Positions 1-6,143 of a stretch of 6,602 nucleotides of DNA are shown piece by piece. A program made the position numbers and the translations under genes. The notes under the pieces were generated by a model that searched no databases, was not told the DNA's origin, and saw nothing but the letters and a program-made list of their open reading frames with translations. Position 1 is the stretch's first letter. Each line of letters begins with the position of its first letter. The stretch lies in assembly GCA_017455785.1 (NCBI GenBank), contig JAFSYZ010000051.1, positions 1-6,602 of the forward strand, written 5' to 3'. The DNA is from Candidatus Methanomethylophilaceae archaeon (lineage in GTDB: Archaea > Thermoplasmatota > Thermoplasmata > Methanomassiliicoccales > Methanomethylophilaceae).

Positions 1-1
1 G

Positions 2-823
2 TTCACCAACTACATCGGGGAGCACCCCATGGCCATGATCGCTGAAGGACGCTCGCAGGAGATGATCGATATGCTCGCAGACGGTATCGCTAAGGTCTGC
101 CGCGCGTTCTACCCCAGGAAGATCGTCCTGAGGACATCCGATTTCAAGACCAACGAGTACCGGGATATGAAGGGTGGTGCGGAGTACGAGCCCAAGGAGG
201 ACAACCCCATGATAGGATGGAGGGGATGTTCCAGGTATGTCTCACCCAATTACAAGGAAGCGTTCATGTGTGAACTCAGGGCCATCAAGAAGGTCAGGGA
301 CGAGATGGGAATGAAGAACCTCTGCGTGATGCTGCCCTTCGTGAGGATGGTCGAGGAAGTGGAGGAGATCACGGAGATGATGGTCTCTATCGGTCTGAAG
401 AGGAGCAAGGACTTCAAGCTGTACCTCATGGCTGAGATCCCCGCCAACATCTTCATGGCAGCAGAGTTCTCCAAGTACTGTGACGGTTTCTCCATCGGAT
501 CCAACGATCTCACGCAGCTGACGATGGGTGCGGACAGGGATTCGGATATCCTCGGACGCATGGGATACTTCGATGAGAGGAACACCGCCGTCAAGACCGC
601 CATCAAGCACCTGATCAAGGTAGCGCACGAGAACGGTGTCACCGTGGGAATCTGCGGACAGGGTCCGTCTGTGTACCCTGAGTTCACCGAGTTCCTCGTA
701 AGGGAGGGAATCGATTACGTCTCCCTCAATCCGGATACCGTTGTCAAGACGAAGAAGATGATCGCCTCCGTCGAGCAGAAGATCATCCTTGAAGGCCTTA
801 GGGAACTGAGGAACAGGAACTGA
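2..823 (+). CDS. ppsA: phosphoenolpyruvate synthase, C-terminal part (5' end outside window)
   Basis: The reading frame is open from base 2, so the gene begins upstream; the first internal Met at 29 is not the real start. Phosphoenolpyruvate synthase (pyruvate, water dikinase) makes PEP from pyruvate and ATP, giving AMP and phosphate, and feeds gluconeogenesis in the cytosol. The visible part is the PEP-utilising TIM-barrel domain. It shows the PpsA-type stretch DFKTNEY followed by ENPMIGWRG-like DNPMIGWRG, the family signature GFSIGSNDLTQLTMGADR, and the catalytic-cysteine motif GICGQGPS (Cys codon 653-655), then SLNPDTV near the C-terminus. DFKTNEY and NPMIGWRG favour PEP synthase over pyruvate phosphate dikinase. 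The N-terminal ATP-grasp and phosphohistidine domains must lie upstream. The C-terminus is intact, and a hairpin terminator follows directly. The gene converges with the minus-strand CBS gene. Confidence 0.96.
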   Translation, partial: FTNYIGEHPMAMIAEGRSQEMIDMLADGIAKVCRAFYPRKIVLRTSDFKTNEYRDMKGGAEYEPKEDNPMIGWRGCSRYVSPNYKEAFMCELRAIKKVRDEMGMKNLCVMLPFVRMVEEVEEITEMMVSIGLKRSKDFKLYLMAEIPANIFMAAEFSKYCDGFSIGSNDLTQLTMGADRDSDILGRMGYFDERNTAVKTAIKHLIKVAHENGVTVGICGQGPSVYPEFTEFLVREGIDYVSLNPDTVVKTKKMIASVEQKIILEGLRELRNRN

Positions 824-826
824 AAC

Positions 827-858
827 AAATGGGGATCAAATCCCCATTTCTATTTTTT
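827..858 (+). terminator. hairpin terminator of the PEP synthase gene
   Basis: A perfect 10-bp stem has arms 827-836 (AAATGGGGAT) and 840-849 (ATCCCCATTT) around a 3-base loop. It is followed by a T-rich tail (852-858) on the plus strand and begins three bases after the ppsA stop codon. The minus-strand side has no U-run, so it mainly serves the plus-strand gene. A short ORF starting at 829 inside the stem is not believable as a gene. Confidence 0.85.
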
Positions 859-997
859 GATGGTCATTTCTGGCTTTTGGACCATATTGACTGTTTCCCT
901 ATCGGACCTGTTCTGCCCGTACAGATTATAGTGAAATGTGCCCATTACCATGTGTTAAGGTACCCATGGTCGCGTAATGACAGATGTAGGTCTGTAA

Positions 998-1831
998 TCA
1001 CCCGAAATCTTCGAGTCTCTTGTTGAGGTTGCCGGGTTCCTCATTGGGTAACAGCATGGTAGTGACCTCGATGAACGGATGCTTCGATCCCTCGATGATG
1101 TTCACATCATCCAAAGTGTGCAGACCCCATCTCTCCGCGGTCCTCTCCAGACCTAACGTGACATCGAGATTGTTCGGTACAAGTACGATCGCTTTGAAGG
1201 TCTCCAGTCCCAACTGGTAAGCGGCCATCGCTCTGTGGTGTCCGTCCACTATGAGGTATCCTCCGCGCCTCTCGATACAGATCAGAGGTTCGTACAGTCC
1301 TCTCTTGATCTCGTACTGTCTTCCGATGAGTTCGTCCATGTAGACGTCCTTCTGTGAAGGCCTGACGTACTTCATGGGGACATCCATGTTCACTACCTTG
1401 ATCCTCAGACCGTTCTGTGTCTCCAGGAATGATTTGACGTTCATGACCTTGGAGGGTCTGCTCTTCTCTATCTGTGAACGTACGATATCGATGTTGGATA
1501 TGATGCCGACGAGTTTCTTGTCCTTGTCGACAACCGGAAGGTTCCTCAATCCATATCTGAACAGGACACGTGTGGCATCATTGATCTTCATGCTCGGTAC
1601 AACGCACACGGTACCGTGTTTCATGACCTGCCTCATCGTGGCATTGGGACGGTCAGTGTATCTGAGGAGCTCCTTCGCCGTGACGAATCCTAAGAGATAA
1701 CCGTTCTCGGCTATGGGGAAACCATGGAAGTTGGAATTGATCATCTTGTCTATGGCTTCCTTCACTGTCATCTGAGGTGGTATGGACACGACGTCCTTCA
1801 CCATGTACTCCTCGACTGTACCTTCCATCAT
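998..1831 (-). CDS. two CBS domains fused to a ParB/sulfiredoxin-fold (SerK-like) domain
   Basis: A 277-residue cytosolic protein with no signal peptide or membrane segment. Residues about 5-60 and 65-125 are two CBS repeats (for example MVKDVVSIPPQMTVKEAI and LRNLPVVDKDKKLVGIIS), a pair that usually binds adenine nucleotides and controls an attached domain. Residues about 140-220 resemble the ParB/sulfiredoxin fold, with the hallmark GYLIVDGHHRAMAAYQLG (DGHHR at 196-200). The same motif occurs in the archaeal ADP-dependent free-serine kinase SerK, often annotated as ParB. There is no helix-turn-helix DNA-binding domain, so a chromosome-partition role is unlikely. A nucleotide-regulated small-molecule kinase or a regulator is more plausible, but this is inference. 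Start choice: TTG 1834, ATG 1831 and ATG 1828 are consecutive with no Shine-Dalgarno sequence. A TATA-like box centred about 27 bases before ATG 1831 favours a leaderless start there. Confidence 0.85.
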   Translation of the reverse strand: MMEGTVEEYMVKDVVSIPPQMTVKEAIDKMINSNFHGFPIAENGYLLGFVTAKELLRYTDRPNATMRQVMKHGTVCVVPSMKINDATRVLFRYGLRNLPVVDKDKKLVGIISNIDIVRSQIEKSRPSKVMNVKSFLETQNGLRIKVVNMDVPMKYVRPSQKDVYMDELIGRQYEIKRGLYEPLICIERRGGYLIVDGHHRAMAAYQLGLETFKAIVLVPNNLDVTLGLERTAERWGLHTLDDVNIIEGSKHPFIEVTTMLLPNEEPGNLNKRLEDFG

Positions 1832-1852
1832 CAAGGCCAGATAACGAGTGGT

Positions 1853-1862
1853 TGATAATAAG
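1853..1862 (-). promoter_or_regulatory. TATA-like box for the CBS/SerK-like gene
   Basis: On the minus strand the sequence reads CTTATTATCA, centred about 24-27 bases before the TTG/ATG cluster at 1834/1831. That is the archaeal TATA-to-start distance, so the transcript probably starts at or next to the initiation codon. No Shine-Dalgarno motif is present between the two. This is a visual match to a weak consensus. Confidence 0.5.
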
Positions 1863-1950
1863 GTGATTGGTCTGATTGTTTAAGGAGTGGTCTGTCACCC
1901 TCCATTCAGGCATATACCAGATGTTATGCGCCGTCGTTGATTCAATAACG

Positions 1951-1958
1951 TTATATAG
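1951..1958 (+). promoter_or_regulatory. TATA box of tRNA-Asp
   Basis: TTATATAG lies about 35 bases upstream of the mature tRNA 5' end. This would place the transcription start near 1980 and leave a leader of roughly 8 bases for RNase P to remove. It is the clearest TATA match between the CBS gene and the tRNA. The surrounding sequence is AT-rich. Confidence 0.6.
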
Positions 1959-1988
1959 GATTTGACTATACTCTAGTCCACCACTTAC

Positions 1989-2061
1989 GCCCCGGTAGTG
2001 TAGTGGCCTATCATGGAGCCCTGTCGAGGCTCCGACACGGATTCGAATTCCGTCCGGGGCG
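1989..2061 (+). tRNA. tRNA-Asp (anticodon GUC)
   Basis: A complete 73-base cloverleaf. The acceptor stem GCCCCGG (1989-1995) pairs perfectly with CCGGGGC (2054-2060), and the discriminator base is G2061, as expected for tRNA-Asp. The anticodon stem GAGCC (2016-2020) pairs with GGCTC (2028-2032) around the loop CTGTCGA, with anticodon GTC at 2023-2025. The T stem ACGGA/TCCGT (2037-2041/2049-2053) encloses TTCGAAT. The D arm contains the GTGTAGTGGCCTATCAT form typical of tRNA-Asp. No CCA is encoded (CTC follows), so it is added after transcription. No intron is present. It reads decoding GAC/GAU. Confidence 0.97.
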
Positions 2062-2066
2062 CTCAT

Positions 2067-2082
2067 CTTTTCTTCGGTTTTT
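2067..2082 (+). terminator. oligo-T terminator after tRNA-Asp
   Basis: Two T-runs, TTTT at 2068-2071 and TTTTT at 2078-2082, follow the tRNA 3' end within 21 bases without a stem-loop. Archaeal RNA polymerase can terminate at such T-rich tracts. They separate the tRNA from the convergent symporter gene. Confidence 0.55.
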
Positions 2083-2122
2083 CGAACAGGCGGAGCTTTG
2101 TCCTGTTTACAGAGACAGCATT

Positions 2123-2142
2123 GGCATAGCTATCGCTATACC
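2123..2142 (-). terminator. hairpin downstream of the AGCS symporter gene
   Basis: On the minus strand, GGTATAGC (2142-2135) pairs with GCTATGCC (2130-2123) around a GATA loop, giving eight pairs including one U-G wobble. The plus-strand RNA would have an A-C mismatch at the same place, so the fold belongs to the minus-strand transcript, 38 bases beyond the symporter stop. No U-run follows, so it may be a terminator or a 3'-end stabilising hairpin. Confidence 0.45.
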
Positions 2143-2179
2143 GATTCTGTTCTGACAACCGTTTATCAGCGTTAGCCGA

Positions 2180-3586
2180 TCAGTCCCATTCGGTCACACC
2201 GGTATCGTCCGAAAGGGCATCCTTATGGAATTTCGGTTCCTCTATGCCCTTTGATTTCTGTTCCCTGTAATCCTTATACACTTCCACAGCGCGGTTGAAC
2301 AGCTTGAATATGACAATACAGTTGATCACTCCGCACATCGCCAACAGGACGTCCAGGACAGCGAATGCGGTATCTGAAGCCCAGAAGCATGAGATGAACA
2401 CAACGACCATCACCAGCACTATGATGCCTATCTTGGCCTTCTTGGATTCGGTGATGAATCTGAGGTTGTTCTCCCCGATGACAAAGTCGCCCATGAAGCA
2501 TGTGATCGCGAAGAGGAAGACGAAGATGAACACCAATGTCGGTGCTATGGAACCTATCGCGCCTTCGAATATGCTCTGCAGGTAGGGCATGGAGTCATCG
2601 GTTATCTGAATGGTCGCATCGAATCCTCCGAAGGTGAGTACGACGAAGGCGGTGAGCGTACAGATGATCGTATCGAACAGTACACCCAATGACTGTGACA
2701 GCCCCTGTTGTGCAGGATGATCCACGTCGGCCATGGACGATACGTTGGTTATGGTACCGATACCCGCTTCGTTGGACCATATGCCTCTTCTCATTCCCAC
2801 GATCAACGAACCTGCCAATCCGCCGACGAATGCGGGAGGATTGAAGGCATAACCGAAGATCATCGCGAAGGCATTACCCAGATTAGAGAAGTTCATCACT
2901 ATCACGACTATGCAGAGCGCGAACCATCCGAGGGCCATGAAGGGAACTATGTAGGCCGATGCTTTTGCCACACCCTTGAAGCCACCGACAGCAACGATAC
3001 CTGCGATCACGGTCATGACTATTGCGAGGATGAGGGAATTATTCTCGAACTGGAACGCTCCGCAGAATGCCTCGGAGATCGCTGTCACTTCCGATGATAT
3101 GTATCCGACTATGTACATCAAGATCATCAGGAAGGCCACAACCACACCTAACTTCTTCCACTGTAGTCCCTTGGATATGTTGTATGCAGGACCTCCTTTC
3201 GATATCCCGTCGTGGCCACGGCTCTTGAATAGCTGACCTATGGTGGATTCCACGAAACTTGTCGCTCCGCCCAATGCTGCGAACACCCACATCCAGAAGA
3301 TCGCACCGGGCCCGCCTGTTAATATCGCTGTTACCGGACCGGCGATGTTCCCTATACCGACACGGTTGCCCATACTCACGCAGAATACGTGGAAAGATGT
3401 GATGCCGCTCTCGTTCTTCTCACCTTTGGTTTTGGAGAATGTTATTCTGAACATCTCTTTCAGTTTTGTGAACTGTATCCCTTTGAATCTGATCGTGGAG
3501 TACAGTCCCAGAGCGATGATCAGAACAAAAGGTATGTACCAAAGATAATCGTCAATCTCCCAAATCGTATCTGCTATCGATGACAT
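2180..3586 (-). CDS. sodium/amino-acid symporter, AGCS family (alanine or glycine carrier)
   Basis: A 468-residue integral membrane protein of normal length for the alanine/glycine:cation symporter family (TC 2.A.25), which brings small neutral amino acids in with sodium. Family motifs are in order: GNRVGIGNIAGP (73-84, usually RVGTGNIAG), GGPGAIFWMW (91-100), GGPAYNI (131-137) and MRRGIWSNEAGIG (265-277). Hydrophobic segments include about 16-33, 145-165, 185-205, 210-231, 300-320, 348-366, 386-402 and 406-428. The charged C-terminal tail (from about 435) should be cytosolic. The exact substrate cannot be read from the sequence; alanine or glycine is the family norm. The ATG at 3586 is the first Met of the frame and has no Shine-Dalgarno motif, but it lies about 23 bases after a TATA-like box. 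The gene is divergent from rubrerythrin and shares a 150-bp intergenic region with it. Confidence 0.95.
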   Translation of the reverse strand: MSSIADTIWEIDDYLWYIPFVLIIALGLYSTIRFKGIQFTKLKEMFRITFSKTKGEKNESGITSFHVFCVSMGNRVGIGNIAGPVTAILTGGPGAIFWMWVFAALGGATSFVESTIGQLFKSRGHDGISKGGPAYNISKGLQWKKLGVVVAFLMILMYIVGYISSEVTAISEAFCGAFQFENNSLILAIVMTVIAGIVAVGGFKGVAKASAYIVPFMALGWFALCIVVIVMNFSNLGNAFAMIFGYAFNPPAFVGGLAGSLIVGMRRGIWSNEAGIGTITNVSSMADVDHPAQQGLSQSLGVLFDTIICTLTAFVVLTFGGFDATIQITDDSMPYLQSIFEGAIGSIAPTLVFIFVFLFAITCFMGDFVIGENNLRFITESKKAKIGIIVLVMVVVFISCFWASDTAFAVLDVLLAMCGVINCIVIFKLFNRAVEVYKDYREQKSKGIEEPKFHKDALSDDTGVTEWD

Positions 3587-3604
3587 GTCGGTCGTGGGTA
3601 AACC

Positions 3605-3613
3605 TTATTAAAA
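3605..3613 (-). promoter_or_regulatory. TATA-like box for the AGCS gene
   Basis: On the minus strand the sequence reads TTTTAATAA, centred about 23 bases before the ATG at 3586. This spacing predicts a leaderless or very short-leader mRNA, consistent with the lack of a ribosome-binding site. It borders the inverted-repeat cluster at 3626-3656. Confidence 0.55.
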
Positions 3614-3625
3614 CGATTTAATGGA

Positions 3626-3656
3626 TTCGATTATCGAACTGATTGTTCGAAATCAG
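3626..3656. promoter_or_regulatory. inverted-repeat cluster, candidate shared operator
   Basis: Two adjoining inverted repeats lie between the divergent TATA-like boxes. TTCGA-TTA-TCGAA (3626-3638) has perfect 5-base arms. CTGATT (3639-3644) and AATCAG (3651-3656) flank a 6-base centre that includes part of the palindrome TTCGAA (3646-3651). The TTCGA units at 3626 and 3646 are 20 bp apart, about two helical turns, so one protein could bind both on the same DNA face. The binding protein is not identified. Confidence 0.4.
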
Positions 3657-3660
3657 TAAT

Positions 3661-3668
3661 GTTATAAT
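3661..3668 (+). promoter_or_regulatory. TATA-like box for rubrerythrin
   Basis: GTTATAAT is the best TATA match upstream of rubrerythrin. It is centred about 73 bases before the ATG, which implies a transcription start near 3690 and a 5' leader of about 45 bases carrying the Shine-Dalgarno sequence. It sits immediately after the inverted-repeat cluster, where a bound repressor could block assembly of TBP/TFB. Confidence 0.45.
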
Positions 3669-3724
3669 GACATCGTCAACAGACGAAGTGACTTGCTTAT
3701 CTACCTACAGGGGTATACACCATC

Positions 3725-3730
3725 AGAGGT
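3725..3730 (+). promoter_or_regulatory. ribosome-binding site of rubrerythrin
   Basis: AGAGGT ends six bases before the ATG at 3737 and matches the archaeal GGAGGTGA-type Shine-Dalgarno core. It supports the chosen start and shows that this mRNA is leadered, unlike the neighbouring genes. Confidence 0.65.
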
Positions 3731-3736
3731 TTCACG

Positions 3737-4276
3737 ATGGCGAACAAATACGCAGGAACACAGACCGAGAAGAACCTGATGGAGGCATTCGCAGGCGAGT
3801 CTCAGGCAAGGAACAAGTACACATATTTCGCATCCAAGGCCAAGAAGGAAGGATACGAGCAGATTGCCGAGATCTTCCTGAAGACCGCGGATAACGAGAA
3901 GGAGCACGCCAAGATATGGTTCAAGGAGCTCGAGGGCATCGGAACTACTGCACAGAACCTTGGTGCAGCCGCAGATGGAGAGAACTTCGAGTGGACCGAC
4001 ATGTACGAGGGATTTGCCAAGACCGCTGAGGCAGAGGGATTCCCGGAGCTTGCGAAGAAGTTCAGGATGGTCGGTGAGATCGAGAAGAGGCACGAGGAAA
4101 GGTATCGCGCACTGCTCAAGAACGTGGAGGCACAGGAAGTCTTCAAGAAGAGCTCGGTGAAGGTATGGGAATGCCGCAACTGCGGACATATTGTCGTTGG
4201 CGAGAAGGCCCCCGATGTATGCCCGGTTTGTAACCACCCTCAGTCATACTTCGAGATTGTTGCGGAGAACTACTGA
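3737..4276 (+). CDS. rbr: rubrerythrin (diiron peroxidase)
   Basis: A 179-residue cytosolic protein that reduces hydrogen peroxide to water in anaerobes, taking electrons through rubredoxin or a similar donor. Residues about 5-135 form the ferritin-like four-helix domain with the expected diiron ligands: E21 (in [12 protein letters not shown]), E54 and H57 (EKEH), E82 and E85 (GENFEW), E116 and H119 (EKRH). Residues 140-179 form the rubredoxin-like domain with Cys pairs C146/C149 (CRNC) and C162/C165 (CPVC), which hold the second iron centre. All ligands are present, so it should be active. It is slightly shorter than the Desulfovibrio protein (191 residues), mainly between helices 2 and 3. 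The start at 3737 is supported by AGAGGT six bases upstream. A GC-rich hairpin follows the stop, so it looks monocistronic. The upstream palindromes may mediate redox or peroxide control, which is inference. Confidence 0.97.
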   Translation: MANKYAGTQTEKNLMEAFAGESQARNKYTYFASKAKKEGYEQIAEIFLKTADNEKEHAKIWFKELEGIGTTAQNLGAAADGENFEWTDMYEGFAKTAEAEGFPELAKKFRMVGEIEKRHEERYRALLKNVEAQEVFKKSSVKVWECRNCGHIVVGEKAPDVCPVCNHPQSYFEIVAENY

Positions 4277-4283
4277 TACAAAC

Positions 4284-4312
4284 GGCGGCCTCGGCCGCCA
4301 TCTTACTCTTTG
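4284..4312 (+). terminator. GC-rich hairpin terminator of rubrerythrin
   Basis: GGCGGCC (4284-4290) pairs perfectly with GGCCGCC (4293-4299); the RNA may settle as a 6-bp stem with a CUCG tetraloop. A pyrimidine-rich tail (ATCTTACTCTTTG) follows. It starts seven bases after the rubrerythrin stop and isolates the gene from nicotinate phosphoribosyltransferase. Confidence 0.75.
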
Positions 4313-4367
4313 ATACGGATACAGGAGAGGGCAGGTTCTTTCCAGTTTCTTTACAGTATCTATATTG

Positions 4368-4377
4368 TTTTTATATG
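4368..4377 (+). promoter_or_regulatory. TATA box of nicotinate phosphoribosyltransferase
   Basis: The stretch TTTTTATATG is centred about 25 bases before the ATG at 4398, and no Shine-Dalgarno motif lies between them (AGACACGCG precedes the ATG). The arrangement fits leaderless transcription starting at or near the initiation codon. Confidence 0.65.
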
Positions 4378-4397
4378 ACTATTAAAATAGACACGCG

Positions 4398-5831
4398 ATG
4401 AACTCAAGGAACATCCCCTTGCTTTGCGACTACTACGAGCACACTATGGGCAACGGATATATGGGATCCGGAATGAAGGATAAGAAGGTCTATTTCGACA
4501 TCTTCTTCAGGCGTGTTCCTGATAAGGGTGGTTTTGCAGTAGCGGCGGGTTTGGAGCAGCTAGTGGATTTCATAATCAATCTGCGTTTCTCCGATTCCGA
4601 TGTGGAGTTCCTCCGTTCCAAGAACATCTTCAGCGAGGAGTATCTCCAGTACCTGAAGGACTTCAGGTTCACCGGTGATGTTTATGCGATACCCGAGGGT
4701 ACACCAGTGTTCCCGGGCGAACCAATAGTCATCATAAGGGCGGATGCGATCCAGGCGCAGCTTCTAGAGACATTCTCATTGCTGACGATCAACCATCAGA
4801 CCCTGATCGCCACAAAGGCGAGCCGTATAGTACGTGCGGCTGAAGGACGTGCGGTCTCCGAGTTCGGTTCCAGACGTGCTCAGGGTACGGACGGTGCGAT
4901 AATGGGTGCGAGGGCAGCATATATCGCAGGCTGTGCAGGTTCCGCATGTACCGTCGCCGATAAATGGTACGGTGTGCCGGTAAGCGGAACGATGGCTCAC
5001 TCATGGGTACAGATGTTCGATTCCGAATATGATGCGTTCAAGGCATACTGCAAGATGTATCCAAATAACGCAACACTTCTTGTCGATACATTCGATACTC
5101 TCAGGAGCGGAATTCCTAACGCGATCAAGGTGTTCAAGGAGATGGACATAAGCAAGTGTGCCATCCGTTTGGATTCAGGTGATCTCGCATTCCTGACCAA
5201 GAAGGCGAGGAAGATGTTGGACCAGGCCGGTCTTACCGACTGTAAGATAGTCGTATCCAATTCATTGGATGAGTGGCTGATAAGGGACCTTGTGGACCAG
5301 GGCGCATGTATAGATGCATTCGGTGTTGGTGACAATCTGATAACATCGCACAGTGACCCGGTGTTCAACGGCGTATACAAACTGGCCGCGATAGAGGATG
5401 AGAACGGCAATATCATACCGAAGATCAAGTTCTCCGAGAATGTCGAGAAGATGACCACGCCCCATTTCAAGAAGGTCTATAGGATATTCGACAAGAATGG
5501 GATGGCCATAGCCGATCAGATATGTGTTTATGATGAGGTCATCGATCCATCCAAACCGTTGGAGCTGTTCGACCCGCTTGCTACGTGGAAGAGGAAGACG
5601 GTCACTGATTATACTGTGAAGGAACTGCTGGTACCGGTGATAAAGAACGGAAAGCAGGTCTATGATCTCCCTTCATTGCAGGAGATCAGGGAGTATCACA
5701 GGCAGCAGATGGACACGCTGTGGGATGAGATCAAGCGTTTCTCCAACCCTCATACCTATTTCGTCGATCTCTCACAGAAGCTTTGGGATATCAAGGACAA
5801 GATGATCCTGGATAACAGGCCTTCTCATTGA
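4398..5831 (+). CDS. pncB: nicotinate phosphoribosyltransferase
   Basis: A 477-residue cytosolic enzyme that joins nicotinate and PRPP, with ATP hydrolysis, to give nicotinate mononucleotide in the Preiss-Handler NAD salvage route. The protein is full length for the long bacterial/eukaryotic-type family. It opens with LLCDYYEHTMGNGY (substrate-binding N-terminal region) and has EFGSRRAQG (155-163), the GTMAHSW motif with H201 as the likely phosphorylated catalytic histidine, DTFDT (230-234), RLDSGDL (257-263), SNSLDE (287-292) and FGVGDNL (308-314) of the PRPP/product site. No key residue appears missing. Start: the ATG at 4398 opens the conserved N-terminus and sits about 25 bases after a TATA box, so translation is probably leaderless. 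No deamidase or other NAD gene is adjacent. The long form and the isolated position would fit acquisition from bacteria, but that needs a tree. Confidence 0.97.
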   Translation: MNSRNIPLLCDYYEHTMGNGYMGSGMKDKKVYFDIFFRRVPDKGGFAVAAGLEQLVDFIINLRFSDSDVEFLRSKNIFSEEYLQYLKDFRFTGDVYAIPEGTPVFPGEPIVIIRADAIQAQLLETFSLLTINHQTLIATKASRIVRAAEGRAVSEFGSRRAQGTDGAIMGARAAYIAGCAGSACTVADKWYGVPVSGTMAHSWVQMFDSEYDAFKAYCKMYPNNATLLVDTFDTLRSGIPNAIKVFKEMDISKCAIRLDSGDLAFLTKKARKMLDQAGLTDCKIVVSNSLDEWLIRDLVDQGACIDAFGVGDNLITSHSDPVFNGVYKLAAIEDENGNIIPKIKFSENVEKMTTPHFKKVYRIFDKNGMAIADQICVYDEVIDPSKPLELFDPLATWKRKTVTDYTVKELLVPVIKNGKQVYDLPSLQEIREYHRQQMDTLWDEIKRFSNPHTYFVDLSQKLWDIKDKMILDNRPSH

Positions 5832-5864
5832 ACGGTACCGACATGGGAAATTCAATCATTGGGA

Positions 5865-5876
5865 TTTTTTCCTTTT
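5865..5876 (+). terminator. oligo-T terminator after nicotinate phosphoribosyltransferase
   Basis: TTTTTTCCTTTT lies 34 bases after the stop codon. Only a weak stem (GGAAA 5846-5850 with TTTCC 5868-5872, 17-base loop) could form, so this is better read as an archaeal T-tract terminator than as a hairpin terminator. Confidence 0.5.
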
Positions 5877-5882
5877 CAATTC

Positions 5883-5890
5883 GATTATAT
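5883..5890 (+). promoter_or_regulatory. TATA-like box of the small winged-helix gene
   Basis: GATTATAT is centred about 40 bases before the GTG start at 5927. This predicts transcription from about 5912 and a very short leader that just includes the GGAGGG ribosome-binding site. It also indicates that the small gene has its own promoter and is not only read through from the upstream gene. Confidence 0.5.
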
Positions 5891-5913
5891 CCCATCAATG
5901 CGAACGGGGTATT

Positions 5914-5919
5914 GGAGGG
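5914..5919 (+). promoter_or_regulatory. ribosome-binding site deciding the GTG start at 5927
   Basis: GGAGGG ends seven bases before GTG 5927 and is the strongest Shine-Dalgarno match in the window. It argues against the longer frame opening at ATG 5828, which overlaps the upstream stop, runs through the T-tract terminator and the TATA box, and adds unconserved-looking residues. Confidence 0.75.
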
Positions 5920-5926
5920 AAAAACA

Positions 5927-6130
5927 GTGGCAGCAGCTAGATCCAGAAAAGGCAGACAAGTCATGACCGTGATAGAAACCAACGGAAGATGCACTGCAAA
6001 AGAAATCTGCGATTCTCTCGGAATGGAACCCAGAGAGGTGTCCGGGATATTGAAGGGGCTCCGTCTCAGGGGACTAGTCCGTATCGCAGAGACCCGCAGT
6101 CATTCGGGAAACGTTTGGGCTCTTAACTAA
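5927..6130 (+). CDS. small winged-helix DNA-binding protein
   Basis: A 67-residue basic protein made almost only of a winged helix-turn-helix. A basic N-terminal arm (ARSRKGRQ, residues 4-11) leads into helix 1 (about 11-19). TAKEICDSLGM (23-33) is the first HTH helix and turn, EPREVSGILKGLRLRG (34-49) the recognition helix, and LVRIAETRSHSGNVWAL (50-66) the beta wing. The layout is like MarR/ArsR/Rrf2-type or B-block-like HTH domains, but no specific family is recognised and no ligand or dimerisation domain is present. It is probably a transcription regulator or nucleoid-associated protein; its target is unknown. The GTG start is chosen because GGAGGG lies seven bases upstream and a TATA-like box fits. 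A perfect hairpin follows the stop by 13 bases, so it looks like a single-gene unit. Confidence 0.8.
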   Translation: MAAARSRKGRQVMTVIETNGRCTAKEICDSLGMEPREVSGILKGLRLRGLVRIAETRSHSGNVWALN

Positions 6131-6143
6131 ACGTCAGATAAAC

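Noticed and set aside
242..687. two minus-strand frames opposite ppsA
   Set aside because: They are antisense shadows of a strongly conserved PEP synthase coding sequence and have no protein similarity of their own.
947..970. ACCATG/CATGGT inverted repeat as a terminator for the CBS gene
   Set aside because: It has only six pairs with a 12-base loop and no T-run on the minus strand; too weak to list as a feature.
829..1026. 65-residue plus-strand frame after ppsA
   Set aside because: It starts inside the terminator stem, has no ribosome-binding site, overlaps the end of the minus-strand CBS gene and shows no recognisable domain.
1653..2066. 137-residue minus-strand frame
   Set aside because: It runs across the tRNA-Asp gene and its promoter and into the CBS gene in another frame.
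3702..3730. ACCT...AGGT pairing that could hide the rubrerythrin ribosome-binding site
   Set aside because: It has only four base pairs closing a long loop, too weak to call a riboswitch or translational switch.
3701..4237. 178-residue minus-strand frame opposite rubrerythrin
   Set aside because: It is a shadow of rubrerythrin, whose ligands and start are all intact; the translation is not family-like.
5828..5926. N-terminal extension of the winged-helix protein from ATG 5828
   Set aside because: It overlaps the pncB stop codon, passes through a T-tract terminator and a TATA box, and lacks a ribosome-binding site, whereas GGAGGG fits GTG 5927.
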